Shown here one piece after another: positions 8,810-18,079 of a stretch of DNA of 64,000 bases (its first letter is position 1; every line of letters starts with the position of its first letter). Below the pieces are notes generated by a model. That model did not search any database and was not told where the DNA came from. It saw nothing but the letters and a program-made list of their open reading frames with translations. Position numbers and translations under genes: made by a program. Origin of the DNA: Alphaproteobacteria bacterium (GTDB lineage Bacteria; Pseudomonadota; Alphaproteobacteria; Rhodobacterales; Rhodobacteraceae). The DNA lies in the NCBI GenBank assembly GCA_003331935.1, contig QOQE01000007.1, forward strand, positions 1-64,000, written 5' to 3'.

Positions 8810-9064
8810 TTAGGACTCATTTATCTTAACTTCCTGTTTGATTGCTAAAACTGATGAAACAGTAGAGACACAATAAGGCACACAGAAAGTTAAAAGAATT
8901 TTAAACCAATCAAGGGGTTTCATATTTTGAAAAATTATTCTGTCACCGTGATTTATCAGAGCAAGAATGCAACCAACCACAAGAGCAATTTTTATTGCTC
9001 GTTTTACAACACTTTTTCGGAGCGCAATATTAAAAAAGCTATTGTATTTTATTTTATTCTTCAA
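8810..9064 (-). CDS. nrtS: Small nitrate/nitrite transporter NrtS family protein
   Basis: An 84-residue membrane protein with two hydrophobic segments (about 20-40 and 52-74). It has the NrtS-family pattern: a basic KRAIKIALVVG helix, then ALINHGDRI, then WFKILLTFCVPYCVSTVSS. NrtS proteins were described as small nitrate/nitrite transporters in marine bacteria and cyanobacteria. This assignment is from recognised sequence pattern and was not searched. The gene lies between folD and the carnitine operon, 79 bases after folD. Here it would add oxidised nitrogen uptake to a region for nitrogen release from methylated amines. Confidence 0.7.
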   Translation of the reverse strand: MKNKIKYNSFFNIALRKSVVKRAIKIALVVGCILALINHGDRIIFQNMKPLDWFKILLTFCVPYCVSTVSSVLAIKQEVKINES

Positions 9065-9143
9065 AAGCCAGACTCATGTTAATGATCGATGTATGATACT
9101 ACGATGGCTAATTATTACCAAAACGAGTGCCCAAAAATAAGTG

Positions 9144-10037
9144 TCAAATAAATTCTGGATCAGATAAGCCTTGTGATCTATAGGAAGCGGTAACGGTATT
9201 AGCTAGAAGACAGGCTATGGTCATTGGTCCCACTCCACCAGGTACTGGTGTAACCCCAGCTGCTACCCCAGCCATATCACTGAAACAAACGTCACCAACC
9301 AAAACAGTTTTTTCAACTCCATCAATTTTTTTTATTACCCGATTTATTCCAACATCAATTACGGTTGCACCTGGCTTTACCCATTCTTTTTTTATCATCT
9401 CAGGTCGTCCTACTGCGGCAACAATGATATCAGATTGCGAACAGACACTTTCTATGTTCTCTGTCCGAGAGTGAGCTATGGTTACGGTACAATTTTCTTG
9501 CAGGAGGAGATTAGCCATTGGCTTGCCAACTATGTTTGATCTTCCCACTATAACTGCACTCTTGCCTGAAAGATTCCCGATTCTGTCTTTCAGCAATAGT
9601 AAGCAACCTAACGGTGTGCAGGGAATCATTGATTTTTGACCAGTGTTAAGAAGACCAACATTGGATATATGAAAGCCATCTACATCTTTTTCTGGATCAA
9701 TAGAATTAATTACCTCTTTTTCATTAAGGTGCTTGGGCAATGGAAGTTGACATAAAATACCATGAACGTTTGCATCTTTATTTAACTTTTTTATAAGGTT
9801 GAGAAGTACTTCAGAGGAGGTTGAAGCATCCAACTTATGCTCATAGGAATTCATTCCTGCCTCTATGGTTTGCTTTCCTTTATTTCTAACATATACCTGA
9901 CTTGCGGGGTCCTCACCAACAAGTATTACTGCCAATCCTGGAGTTATACCTTTTTTTTCTTTTATGAGGTCTACACAATTTTTAACTTTATCACGCAGAG
10001 TTTGGGAAAACTTCTTCCCGTCAATAATTTGATTCAT
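9144..10037 (-). CDS. folD: Methylene-THF dehydrogenase/methenyl-THF cyclohydrolase FolD
   Basis: A bifunctional cytosolic enzyme interconverting methylene-, methenyl- and formyl-tetrahydrofolate. The 297-residue length is typical. Diagnostic segments are [13 protein letters not shown] (catalytic Lys region), [11 protein letters not shown], the nucleotide-binding [12 protein letters not shown] and the C-terminal [10 protein letters not shown]. It lies 17 bases downstream of fhs, and both follow soxBDAG. FolD therefore oxidises the methylene-THF made by sarcosine oxidase, and Fhs can then release formate with ATP gain. Confidence 0.97.
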   Translation of the reverse strand: MNQIIDGKKFSQTLRDKVKNCVDLIKEKKGITPGLAVILVGEDPASQVYVRNKGKQTIEAGMNSYEHKLDASTSSEVLLNLIKKLNKDANVHGILCQLPLPKHLNEKEVINSIDPEKDVDGFHISNVGLLNTGQKSMIPCTPLGCLLLLKDRIGNLSGKSAVIVGRSNIVGKPMANLLLQENCTVTIAHSRTENIESVCSQSDIIVAAVGRPEMIKKEWVKPGATVIDVGINRVIKKIDGVEKTVLVGDVCFSDMAGVAAGVTPVPGGVGPMTIACLLANTVTASYRSQGLSDPEFI

Positions 10038-10054
10038 CGATCACCTCAGTCTTT

Positions 10055-11731
10055 CTAAAATAAGCCTTCAACGTCACCTTTTTTATTGAGCATTATTGAC
10101 TCAGCGCTTGGAACTTTTGGAAGTCCAGGCATGGTCATAACTTCACCACAAATAACAACAATGAAACCAGCGCCCGCTGACAGTCTAACTTCTCTTATAG
10201 GAATTGAATGACCATTTGGAGCACCTCTTCTATTAGGATCCGTTGTGAAACTATATTGAGTTTTTGCCATACAAATAGGTAAGTTGCCATATCCATCATT
10301 TTCCCAAAGCTGTAATTGATCTCTAATTGGCTTACTGGCAAGAACCTCATCGGCTCTGTAAATTTTAGTAGCAATTTTTTCAATTTTTTCAATCAGAGGC
10401 AAATCATCTTTATAAGTGTAAGAAAACTTGCTTTTGCTTTCAGTTATTTCAACAACTTTATTTGCCAAAGGTAAAATCCCAGTTGATCCCTCAGCCCAAT
10501 GTTTGCAAACAAATGCTTCTGTACCCTTATCAGCTACGTAACGTCTCAAAGCCTCAATCTCTGCATCGGTGTCGCTAACAAAGTGGTTTATAGCCACAAC
10601 AACCGGTATCCCAAATGACTTCACATTTTCAATGTGGCGACCAAGGTTTGCACAGCCTTGTTGTACCGCGTGAATATTTTCTTTGCTAAGGTCATTTTTT
10701 GAAATAACGCCTCCATTCATTTTCATAGATCTCACCGTTGCAACGATTACTGCAGCATCGGGCTTTATTCCCGCTTTACGGCATTTTATATTTAAAAACT
10801 TTTCAGCACCAAGGTCGGCTCCAAAACCAGCCTCAGTTACAACATAATTAGCAATCTTTAGTGCGGTCTGAGTTGCAACAACCGAGTTGCATCCATGGGC
10901 GATATTTGCGAAAGGCCCTCCATGAACAAAGGCGGGGTTGTTTTCCAATGTCTGCACAATATTAGGTTGCATGGCTTGTTGTAAAAGCACAGTCATAGCT
11001 CCATCCGCTTTTATATCTCTGCAGAAAACAGGACTCCTATCTTTTCTATAAGCAACGATAATGTCACCCAATCTCTTCCTAAGATCGGTCAGATCTCTTG
11101 CTAAACAGAGGATTGCCATCACTTCCGAGGCAACAGTAATATCAAAACCTGCTTGTTTTGGGTAGCCGTTAGCAACGCCTCCAAGGCTGGTTACTATATC
11201 TCTCAAAGCCCTATCATTCATGTCGATAACACGTCGCCAAACAACTCTTCGTAAGTCGATGTTTTGCTCATTCCCCCAATATATGTGATTATCAATCATA
11301 GCTGCTAAAAGATTGTGTGCGCTTGTTATGGCATGAAAATCCCCCGTGAAATGTAAATTCATGTCTTCCATTGGAACGACCTGCGCTAGGCCTCCGCCTG
11401 CAGCTCCACCCTTCATACCAAAACAGGGACCCAAAGAAGCTTCCCGAATGCATATAGCCGCTCTTTTCCCTAATGCGCAGAGACCGTCACCTAGACCTAC
11501 TGTGGTGGTGGTTTTCCCTTCACCTGCAGGTGTAGGGTTTACTGCAGTTACCAAAATAAGCTTGCCATTCTCATTGTTTTTTACAGATTTGATAAATTGA
11601 TCTGAGATTTTTGCTTTATCATGCCCAAAGGGTATCAACTCCTCTTCTTCTATTCCTAGTTTTTTTGCCACTTCTTTTATTGGAAGTTTTTTTGCTTCTC
11701 TTGCAATTTCAATATCCGATTTGACTTTCAT
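10055..11731 (-). CDS. fhs: Formate-tetrahydrofolate ligase
   Basis: A 558-residue enzyme that interconverts formate plus THF plus ATP with 10-formyl-THF. The ATP site [11 protein letters not shown] is at 65-75. The segments [19 protein letters not shown] and the C-terminal [12 protein letters not shown] are standard for the family. It starts 16 bases after soxG and is followed by folD. Within a sarcosine catabolic block the likely direction is formyl-THF to formate and ATP; this is inferred from context. Confidence 0.97.
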   Translation of the reverse strand: MKVKSDIEIAREAKKLPIKEVAKKLGIEEEELIPFGHDKAKISDQFIKSVKNNENGKLILVTAVNPTPAGEGKTTTTVGLGDGLCALGKRAAICIREASLGPCFGMKGGAAGGGLAQVVPMEDMNLHFTGDFHAITSAHNLLAAMIDNHIYWGNEQNIDLRRVVWRRVIDMNDRALRDIVTSLGGVANGYPKQAGFDITVASEVMAILCLARDLTDLRKRLGDIIVAYRKDRSPVFCRDIKADGAMTVLLQQAMQPNIVQTLENNPAFVHGGPFANIAHGCNSVVATQTALKIANYVVTEAGFGADLGAEKFLNIKCRKAGIKPDAAVIVATVRSMKMNGGVISKNDLSKENIHAVQQGCANLGRHIENVKSFGIPVVVAINHFVSDTDAEIEALRRYVADKGTEAFVCKHWAEGSTGILPLANKVVEITESKSKFSYTYKDDLPLIEKIEKIATKIYRADEVLASKPIRDQLQLWENDGYGNLPICMAKTQYSFTTDPNRRGAPNGHSIPIREVRLSAGAGFIVVICGEVMTMPGLPKVPSAESIMLNKKGDVEGLF

Positions 11732-11747
11732 TTCTCTTCCCCACTAT

Positions 11748-12308
11748 TTAAATATTTCTCGATGACGTCTCTATTGATTTAATGAAGGAACCAGTAGAAG
11801 AGCTTGGCGAGAATAATATGAATTTTTTCTCTTTCTCTCTAAATATAATCACATTTAAATGATCCATAATAGTTCTTTTGACATCTCCGATAGCAAAAAC
11901 TTTTATGGATAAATTGAGAGGACAAATTCGTTCTAACATTTCAATAACTTTTTCCCCTTCTACTCTAATTCCGCACCATCCACCAGTTTGATCAGTTATA
12001 TAAAAAGCCTGTTTTAGCAATGGAACTGTTTTCCTTGAAAAAGAGAAATTAGTCGAATTACACACGAAAAGTGAATCAAGCCCAATTCTAAATCCTAAAA
12101 CACCATTTTTATTTATGATTGATTTTTCAATGTTCGGCATTGACGCTCCAAGGGATTTCTTGAAATTAAGTCTACATTTTCTTTCACTATTTAATGGGAT
12201 TGCAAGCGATATCAGATTATCAAATTGGTATTCTTCAATTTTTAATTTACTTATGATTTTAGAATAGCCATCTAGAGGCCTTTCTATTTTAAGCGCTTGT
12301 CTAGCCAC
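11748..12308 (-). CDS. soxG: Sarcosine oxidase gamma subunit
   Basis: A 186-residue protein in the fourth position of a soxB-D-A-G operon, overlapping the end of soxA by 8 bases. The sequence is the weakly conserved SoxG/GcvT-like fold; recognisable parts are WCGIRVEGEKVIEMLERICPL in the middle and the C-terminal IETSSR. The gamma subunit helps assemble the heterotetrameric enzyme in the cytoplasm. Assignment depends mainly on gene order and size, with modest sequence support. Confidence 0.85.
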   Translation of the reverse strand: MARQALKIERPLDGYSKIISKLKIEEYQFDNLISLAIPLNSERKCRLNFKKSLGASMPNIEKSIINKNGVLGFRIGLDSLFVCNSTNFSFSRKTVPLLKQAFYITDQTGGWCGIRVEGEKVIEMLERICPLNLSIKVFAIGDVKRTIMDHLNVIIFREKEKKFILFSPSSSTGSFIKSIETSSRNI

Positions 12309-15237
12309 GTTGCCTAATTCCCTCTGGATCTAAAAAATGAGGTGAAACGATCTCAACTTCTGTTTCTTTGTTTTGTAAGGGATTTACAGCTAAGACCTTT
12401 TCCCCAATACGATTGCTACCATTTTTCACAAAACCTAAGCCTATATAATGACCAAGTGTTGGAGAAAAAGCCACCGAGGATAGCCAGCCTTCATCATCTC
12501 TCATTATTGGTTTTTTTCCCAGTGAAATAAAGTGTGATCCAGCTTCTAGCTTTTGTCGATGGTCAACTGGCTTAAACCCCGACAATATTCCGATATCAGG
12601 GTTATTAAACCCTTCTCTTTCAGATAATATATTTCCTATGCTATCTGCTTTTTTCGATATCATCCTTGATAGACCAAGGTTCTGAGCAGTTGTTTGCCCA
12701 TTAATTTCATTGCCAGCTGGGTGGCCTTTCTCTATTCGCATAACTCCCAGTGCTTCAGTTCCATAGGGAATAGCGTTGAACTCTTTACCTTCTGAAAGAA
12801 GGGTGTTGAATAAAGAATTTCCATATTGCGAGGGTACTGCAACTTCGTAAGCTAACTCTCCAGAGAAAGAAATTCGAAAAAGTCTTGCCAAAACTCCGCC
12901 GCAGATAGTTAATTCACGACATGCCATGAAGGGAAACTTTGTATTAGTTATCTCTTTTGGTTTATCAACGATTTTTTGCAATAATTTCCGAGAATTTGGT
13001 CCAGCAACAGAATATTGAGCCCAGGAGTCTGTTGTAGAAATTAAATGAACATCTAGGTCTGGAAGAAGGCATTGTCGAATGAATTCTAAATTTCTAAAAA
13101 CTAATGCAGCATTAGCTGTTGTGGTTGTCATTATAAAATGGTTTTCACTTAGCCTTGCGGTTGTACCGTCATCATATGCAACACCGTCTTCTCTTAACAT
13201 GAGCCCGTAACGCACTCTGTTGATTGGGAGTTTTGCAAAAGCATTTGTGTACACAAAGTTTAAAAAATCGGAACAATCTTTCCCTTGTATATCAATTTTT
13301 CCGAGTGTAGTTACGTCACAAATTCCAACAGAACTTCTTGTCTGTAAAACTTCTCTATCGACACTTTGCCGCCAAAATGTTTCCCCTCGCTCCGGGAACC
13401 ATTGTGCGCGCAACCAGTTGCCGGCTTCGACAAATGCTGCTTTTCTTTTAGAGGCGCTATTGTGCGATGGGGTTAACCTAGTCGGTCTAAAGTCCTTTCC
13501 TCTAGAACGGCCCGCAAAGGCCGATATAGCTATGGGTACATAAGGAGGCCTAAAAATAGTAGTACCTATTTCAGAAATGTGGGTCTTCTTCAATTGAGCC
13601 ATAGATGCTAAGCCGAGTATATTAGATGTCTTCCCTTGATCTGTAGCCATCCCCAATGTCGAGTAACGCTTCAAATGTTCAACGCTCTTAAATCCCTCTT
13701 TAAGACTTAACTCAATATCTTTCTGCGTGACGTCATTTTGTAGATCAATGAAGGAGTTAGAGGGGTCTGTAGAGCTTACTAGATCAAGAGAGCAACTATA
13801 TTGTTCTCTTGAAGAATTTAGTTCTTTGGGTTTAGGGATGTTTAACCCCAGTTCCTTAATTAAAGATAGAATAACTCTATTTGTATCAGGAATTATATTT
13901 TGAATGCTAAATGTCCCTTTAGCGGCTCCAACAGGAATGATATCATCTTTTTTTCTACTATTTGCCGATAGAAAGTTTTTGTATTTATTATCCCAAACAG
14001 GTTTACCTCGCTTGTGGCACGTCAAGTGAATGTTCGAACTCCATCCTCCTGAAACTGCAAGACAGTCAACATTCAATTTTTTTCCAGAGCTTAATTCAAT
14101 TGCTTTAATGCCTTGTCTTCCGTATGTCTTTTTCACAGTTTGCCCTAAGTACGATGTAATATTTGAAGACAGAGTGGTTATCTCTTTGCGGGTATCAATT
14201 ATTGCCTTTACCTCTAGACCCATATCTTTAAGGTCATTTGCTGTTTTCCAACCATCATCATTATTTGTATAGACTGCAACTTTTTGACCATAGTGTGCAC
14301 CATACCTATTAGCATAGGTTCTGACAGACCCTGACAACATTATTCCTGGTCTATCGTTGTTGGGGAACGCAATGGAACGCTCTAGAGCACCAGAAGCTAA
14401 GATGCAATATTTAGTATATATTTTCCAATTGATCTGTCTTGGCTTTGAATTTTTTACCGAGATATGATCAGTTTTTTTCTCGAGAGCCGCAAATATACCA
14501 TGATCAAAAGCAGCATAAACGGTTGTCCTAGTTAATATGCGGACATTCTTAAAACTTTTTAATTTTTTTACTGTTTTATCAACCCAGGCCGAAGACTTTT
14601 CTCCATTTATTTGTAACTTTTCTGAATTAAGCCTTCCACCCAAAATAAAATCTTCTTCAATCAATAAGATCTCGCTTCCTGTTTCGGCCAAAAGAAGTGC
14701 AGACACTAAGCCTGAGATACCAGATCCTACTATCAGAAACTCACTATGGAGATATCCCTTATCATAATGTGAAGGGTCAGCCTCCATTGATAATTTTCCT
14801 AGTCCAGCAGCTCTTCTAATAACGGGTTCATATAGTTTTTCCCAAAATTTTTGTGGCCACATAAATGTCTTGTAATAAAACCCTGCGCCAATGAAATTTT
14901 TAAACAAATCATTTATTGCCATAAGGTCAAAATTTACTGAGCCTAAAAAATTTTGGCTCGACGCTTGCAGTCCATCAAATAGTTCTATATCGGTGGCTTT
15001 GGTGTTCGGATCCCTGAACGGACCCTTGCCAATTTCAACCAATGCATTGGGCTCCTCAGATCCTGCGCTAAAAATACCTCTTGGTCGATGATATTTGAAA
15101 GATCTTCCAACAGTTTTAACATTATTGGCAACAAGAGCAGAGGCCAGCGTATCCCCTTTAAATCCAAAATATTTTTTCCCGTTGAAGGTAAAAGATAGTT
15201 TTTTCTTTTTTGTTATCGGATGTGAGCTATTTCGCAT
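12301..15237 (-). CDS. soxA: Sarcosine oxidase alpha subunit
   Basis: A 978-residue large subunit. Residues about 15-100 form the ferredoxin-like domain without cluster cysteines, and the dinucleotide site GSGISG is at 171-176. The C-terminal third (from about 600) is a GcvT-like folate domain beginning near GNWLRAQWFPERGETFWRQS. The tetramer oxidises sarcosine to glycine, H2O2 and 5,10-methylene-THF. The start overlaps the end of soxD and the stop overlaps soxG, so translation is coupled. Dimethylglycine as an alternative substrate cannot be excluded. Confidence 0.95.
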   Translation of the reverse strand: MRNSSHPITKKKKLSFTFNGKKYFGFKGDTLASALVANNVKTVGRSFKYHRPRGIFSAGSEEPNALVEIGKGPFRDPNTKATDIELFDGLQASSQNFLGSVNFDLMAINDLFKNFIGAGFYYKTFMWPQKFWEKLYEPVIRRAAGLGKLSMEADPSHYDKGYLHSEFLIVGSGISGLVSALLLAETGSEILLIEEDFILGGRLNSEKLQINGEKSSAWVDKTVKKLKSFKNVRILTRTTVYAAFDHGIFAALEKKTDHISVKNSKPRQINWKIYTKYCILASGALERSIAFPNNDRPGIMLSGSVRTYANRYGAHYGQKVAVYTNNDDGWKTANDLKDMGLEVKAIIDTRKEITTLSSNITSYLGQTVKKTYGRQGIKAIELSSGKKLNVDCLAVSGGWSSNIHLTCHKRGKPVWDNKYKNFLSANSRKKDDIIPVGAAKGTFSIQNIIPDTNRVILSLIKELGLNIPKPKELNSSREQYSCSLDLVSSTDPSNSFIDLQNDVTQKDIELSLKEGFKSVEHLKRYSTLGMATDQGKTSNILGLASMAQLKKTHISEIGTTIFRPPYVPIAISAFAGRSRGKDFRPTRLTPSHNSASKRKAAFVEAGNWLRAQWFPERGETFWRQSVDREVLQTRSSVGICDVTTLGKIDIQGKDCSDFLNFVYTNAFAKLPINRVRYGLMLREDGVAYDDGTTARLSENHFIMTTTTANAALVFRNLEFIRQCLLPDLDVHLISTTDSWAQYSVAGPNSRKLLQKIVDKPKEITNTKFPFMACRELTICGGVLARLFRISFSGELAYEVAVPSQYGNSLFNTLLSEGKEFNAIPYGTEALGVMRIEKGHPAGNEINGQTTAQNLGLSRMISKKADSIGNILSEREGFNNPDIGILSGFKPVDHRQKLEAGSHFISLGKKPIMRDDEGWLSSVAFSPTLGHYIGLGFVKNGSNRIGEKVLAVNPLQNKETEVEIVSPHFLDPEGIRQRG

Positions 15238-15511
15238 TTACTTTTCTTTTAAGATTTCGAGCAAGCTCAACTTTTAAAATTTCATGTGTCACGGTATTCC
15301 TCGTCACTACAAGCCAAGATCTATCACCCTGTTCGTGATACCAAAGCTCTTTATGTATCCCAGCAGGATTTTTTCGAAAATAGCCATATTCTATAAATTT
15401 GGACTTTATATTCTTGCTTCGCCAACTTGGCCTGTTCATTAATTTTGCGTCACCCATATAAATAAATTCAGAAGAGTCCCTTAGTCCTAGTAATGGATGG
15501 TTAATAAGCAT
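15227..15511 (-). CDS. soxD: Sarcosine oxidase delta subunit, without cysteine ligands
   Basis: A 94-residue subunit between soxB and soxA. The SoxD pattern is clear in NPAGIHKELWYHEQGDRSW and TRNTVTHEI. Known SoxD subunits bind zinc through a Cys-x2-Cys pair at the N-terminus and a His/Cys pair in the H-x3-C segment. Here the first motif reads NHPLLGLRD, the second is HEQGD, and the protein has no cysteine at all. Zinc binding is therefore probably lost or replaced. It is 14 bases after soxB. Function otherwise inferred from the intact operon. Confidence 0.85.
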   Translation of the reverse strand: MLINHPLLGLRDSSEFIYMGDAKLMNRPSWRSKNIKSKFIEYGYFRKNPAGIHKELWYHEQGDRSWLVVTRNTVTHEILKVELARNLKRKVNAK

Positions 15512-15525
15512 TTTATATCCCCAAA

Positions 15526-16776
15526 TTAATGCAAATTAGGTTGGTTGCCTTGGCCTTTTTCGTCTATCAACCTACCCTTTTCGAATCTATTGAACAAAAA
15601 ATCCTTGGCATCTTTATGTGGTTTGCCCGTAGCCAAAAGATGTGCATAGCAAAAGCCGCTTGCCGGAGTTGCTTTAAAGCCTCCATAGCACCACCCTCCG
15701 TTGAAATATAAATTCTTTATCTCAGTCTTATCAATGATAGGAGAGCCATCCATGGACATATCCATTATTCCTCCCCAAGCTCTCAAAAGCCTGGCACGTC
15801 CAATCATTGGCATAAGAGCGACTCCTCCTTCGCATACATCTTCTATCACGGGTAAATTCCCTCTTTGTGCATAGGAATTGTATCCGTCAATATCACCTCC
15901 AAAAACCAACCCACCCTTATTAGATTGGCTCACATAAAAGTGACCAGCTCCAAAAGTTATTACCCCAGGAATTAGGGGCTTCAAGCCTTCGGATACAAAG
16001 GCTTGTAAAACATGGCTTTCTATAGGGAGATTAATCCCAATCTTGCCCATTACTTCGCTTGATGATCCAGCAACACAAACGCCGATCTTTTTACTCTTAA
16101 TAATACCTTTGGTAGTTTCAACTCCAAAGCAGCGCCCATTCTTAACCAAAAAATTAGTTACTTCGCAATTTTCTATTATATCGACGCCTCGTGAATCCGC
16201 TTTTTTAGCATAACCCCAAGCTACGGCATCGTGTCTTACTGTTCCTCCTCTTTGTTGCCACAGACCACCTTTAATAGGAAATCTGGAATTTTGAAAGTCT
16301 AAAAAAGGAACAAGCTTTTTGAGTTCGTCTACTCCTAAGAGTGAAGCGTCAGCTCCTGACATAAGCATGGCATTACCGCGTCTTACGAAAGCATCTCTTT
16401 GGCTATCTGAGTGGAAAATATTTAAAACGCCCCTTTGGCTTACCATTGAATTATAATTTAATTCTTGTTCTAAATTTTCCCAAAGCTTTAAAGAGAACTC
16501 ATAAAAAGGTTGGTTTTGTGGCAACAAGTAATTAGATCTTATTATGGTCGTATTCTTACCGATATTTCCTGATCCCAGCCAACCTTTTTCCACAACGGCA
16601 ATATTAGTGATATTAAATTTATTTGAGAGATAGTATGCCGTTGCCAAACCGTGCCCACCGCCACCAACGATTATTATATCATAACTTTTTTTGGGCGATG
16701 GGTTCCTCCACAAGGGCTTCCAACCCTTGTTTCCACTTAATCCTTCCCATAAGACTTTAAATCCAGAATACTTCAT
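15526..16776 (-). CDS. soxB: Sarcosine oxidase beta subunit
   Basis: A 416-residue flavoprotein and the first gene of the sox operon. The FAD site IIIVGGGGHGLATAYYL spans 35-50. The segment GGTVRHDAVAWGY contains His182, which matches the histidine that carries covalent FMN in heterotetrameric sarcosine oxidases. SoxB holds the sarcosine dehydrogenation site. The upstream intergenic region is divergent with a glutamine amidotransferase gene and contains a perfect small palindrome at 16833-16843. Confidence 0.96.
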   Translation of the reverse strand: MKYSGFKVLWEGLSGNKGWKPLWRNPSPKKSYDIIIVGGGGHGLATAYYLSNKFNITNIAVVEKGWLGSGNIGKNTTIIRSNYLLPQNQPFYEFSLKLWENLEQELNYNSMVSQRGVLNIFHSDSQRDAFVRRGNAMLMSGADASLLGVDELKKLVPFLDFQNSRFPIKGGLWQQRGGTVRHDAVAWGYAKKADSRGVDIIENCEVTNFLVKNGRCFGVETTKGIIKSKKIGVCVAGSSSEVMGKIGINLPIESHVLQAFVSEGLKPLIPGVITFGAGHFYVSQSNKGGLVFGGDIDGYNSYAQRGNLPVIEDVCEGGVALMPMIGRARLLRAWGGIMDMSMDGSPIIDKTEIKNLYFNGGWCYGGFKATPASGFCYAHLLATGKPHKDAKDFLFNRFEKGRLIDEKGQGNQPNLH

Positions 16777-16832
16777 TTTTCCGCAATTTTTTTTGTTGAA
16801 ATTACTTTATCCCCTGTATGATTTTAGTCTAG

Positions 16833-16843
16833 GTCTATTAGAC
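16833..16843. promoter_or_regulatory. Palindromic candidate operator between soxB and the amidotransferase gene
   Basis: The sequence GTCTATTAGAC is a perfect inverted repeat around a central T, in the 175-base divergent region. A dimeric regulator could bind it and control the sox operon on the left, the amidotransferase on the right, or both. No regulator gene lies next to it, and a single 11-base palindrome can occur by chance in such DNA. Confidence 0.3.
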
Positions 16844-16951
16844 ACACTTTCAAAAAAAAAGTTGTTAAAGAAAAATAAATATCTTCAACTTTGATTATAG
16901 AAAATATATCTATTATTAGGTAAAAATAACGAAACAAAGCAAGGAACGAAA

Positions 16952-17674
16952 ATCAAAATTCTTGTAATAAATCATGTCCCTGAGGTTAATCTTGGATCGT
17001 ATGAGGCATTCTTTCAATCTGATGGGCACGATTTTGAAATATTTAATTTTTCTTCCGAGGAAAATCCACCATCCCTCGACAAATTTGATGCTTTATGGGT
17101 TATGGGAGGTCCCATGAATGTTTGGGAAGAAGACAGATATCCTTGGTTAATCAAAGAAAAGTTATTTATAAAAAATTGGGTTTTGAATTTGGAAAAACCA
17201 TTTTTTGGAATTTGTTTAGGACATCAGCTGCTTGGTGATGCTTTAGGCGCTTCAGTAGTAAAGTCAAAAAACCCGGAAATCGGCTTTAAAAAGATTTCTT
17301 TAAGTCGAGAAGTATGCCCAAATGACTTATTAAAAAACTTTTCAAAAGACTTGCTTGTTTTGCAAGGTCACTCTGCAGAAATATCCGATCTCTCTAACAA
17401 AGCTGTAACCGTGCTAGCATCTTCTAGTGACTGTTCAATTCAAGCGCTTTCGTATTTAAACCATGCTTTTTCTGTTCAGTTTCATCCAGAAGTTGTTAAT
17501 GAAACTATACAAGATTGGATATCTATTCCAAAAATAAAACGAGACTTTGACGAAGCTATCGGCCAAAAGGGCATTTCTGAAATAATTAAATACCAACAAC
17601 AAAACAAAAGATCACTTATTGATGGAGCAAAGCTAATTTATGAAAATTGGCTGAAACTTATCAAGAAAAAGTGA
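16952..17674 (+). CDS. Class I glutamine amidotransferase with probable ATC start codon
   Basis: A GATase1-fold protein. The catalytic Cys88 is in GICLGHQLLG, and His177/Glu179 are in QFHPEV. The reading frame is open back to 16901 and the family-like opening KILVINHVP begins just after an ATC codon at 16952. The ribosome site AAGGA (16941-16945) sits 6 bases before that ATC, and no in-frame ATG, GTG or TTG occurs until 17102, where starting would delete the first 50 residues including strand 1 of the fold. I therefore call a non-AUG ATC start (240 residues). The substrate that receives ammonia is unknown; the sox operon is divergent. Confidence 0.78.
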   Translation: MKILVINHVPEVNLGSYEAFFQSDGHDFEIFNFSSEENPPSLDKFDALWVMGGPMNVWEEDRYPWLIKEKLFIKNWVLNLEKPFFGICLGHQLLGDALGASVVKSKNPEIGFKKISLSREVCPNDLLKNFSKDLLVLQGHSAEISDLSNKAVTVLASSSDCSIQALSYLNHAFSVQFHPEVVNETIQDWISIPKIKRDFDEAIGQKGISEIIKYQQQNKRSLIDGAKLIYENWLKLIKKK

Positions 17675-17680
17675 TTTTTT

Positions 17681-18070
17681 TTATTCAAGTGATTTGTAAA
17701 CACTTAATTCAAGCCACAATTTTTCTGCAAGCTCATTAGCGTCACCAATTCTTAAAGAGAGGCCTCTGGTGATAGCAACTAATACAGGATCAGCTTCATC
17801 CAATTTTTTTTGGAGATTCCCCCAATCAATTTCATATACAACACAATCCGTTTTTGCCTTAGCAGTCACCGTTCGGGGAGAATTAATAACTCTGCCCACC
17901 TCACCGAAAATTTCTCCAGGCCCCAGGTTCCCGAGTTCCATTCCATGTTTAGATCTTATGCTAATATGACCACTGTGAATTAAATATACATTCTTTGCTT
18001 CATCCCCAATTGAGTAAATCAAGTCTCCCTCATTAAATTTTAGCTGTTTATGTTTAAATTTAGGTAGCAA
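17681..18070 (-). CDS. Stand-alone cyclic-nucleotide-binding domain protein
   Basis: A single 129-residue CNB domain without a DNA-binding or channel domain. The phosphate-binding cassette is visible as GEIFGEVGRVINSPRTVTA, with the FGE at 55-57 and the Arg of PRT at 66, the residues that bind the cyclic phosphate and ribose. It lies 9 bases downstream of the hydrolase-cyclase fusion on the same strand. It could act as a local sensor of the nucleotide that neighbour makes, possibly through protein contacts. Target unknown. Confidence 0.8.
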   Translation of the reverse strand: MLPKFKHKQLKFNEGDLIYSIGDEAKNVYLIHSGHISIRSKHGMELGNLGPGEIFGEVGRVINSPRTVTAKAKTDCVVYEIDWGNLQKKLDEADPVLVAITRGLSLRIGDANELAEKLWLELSVYKSLE

Positions 18071-18079
18071 ATTCCTTCC

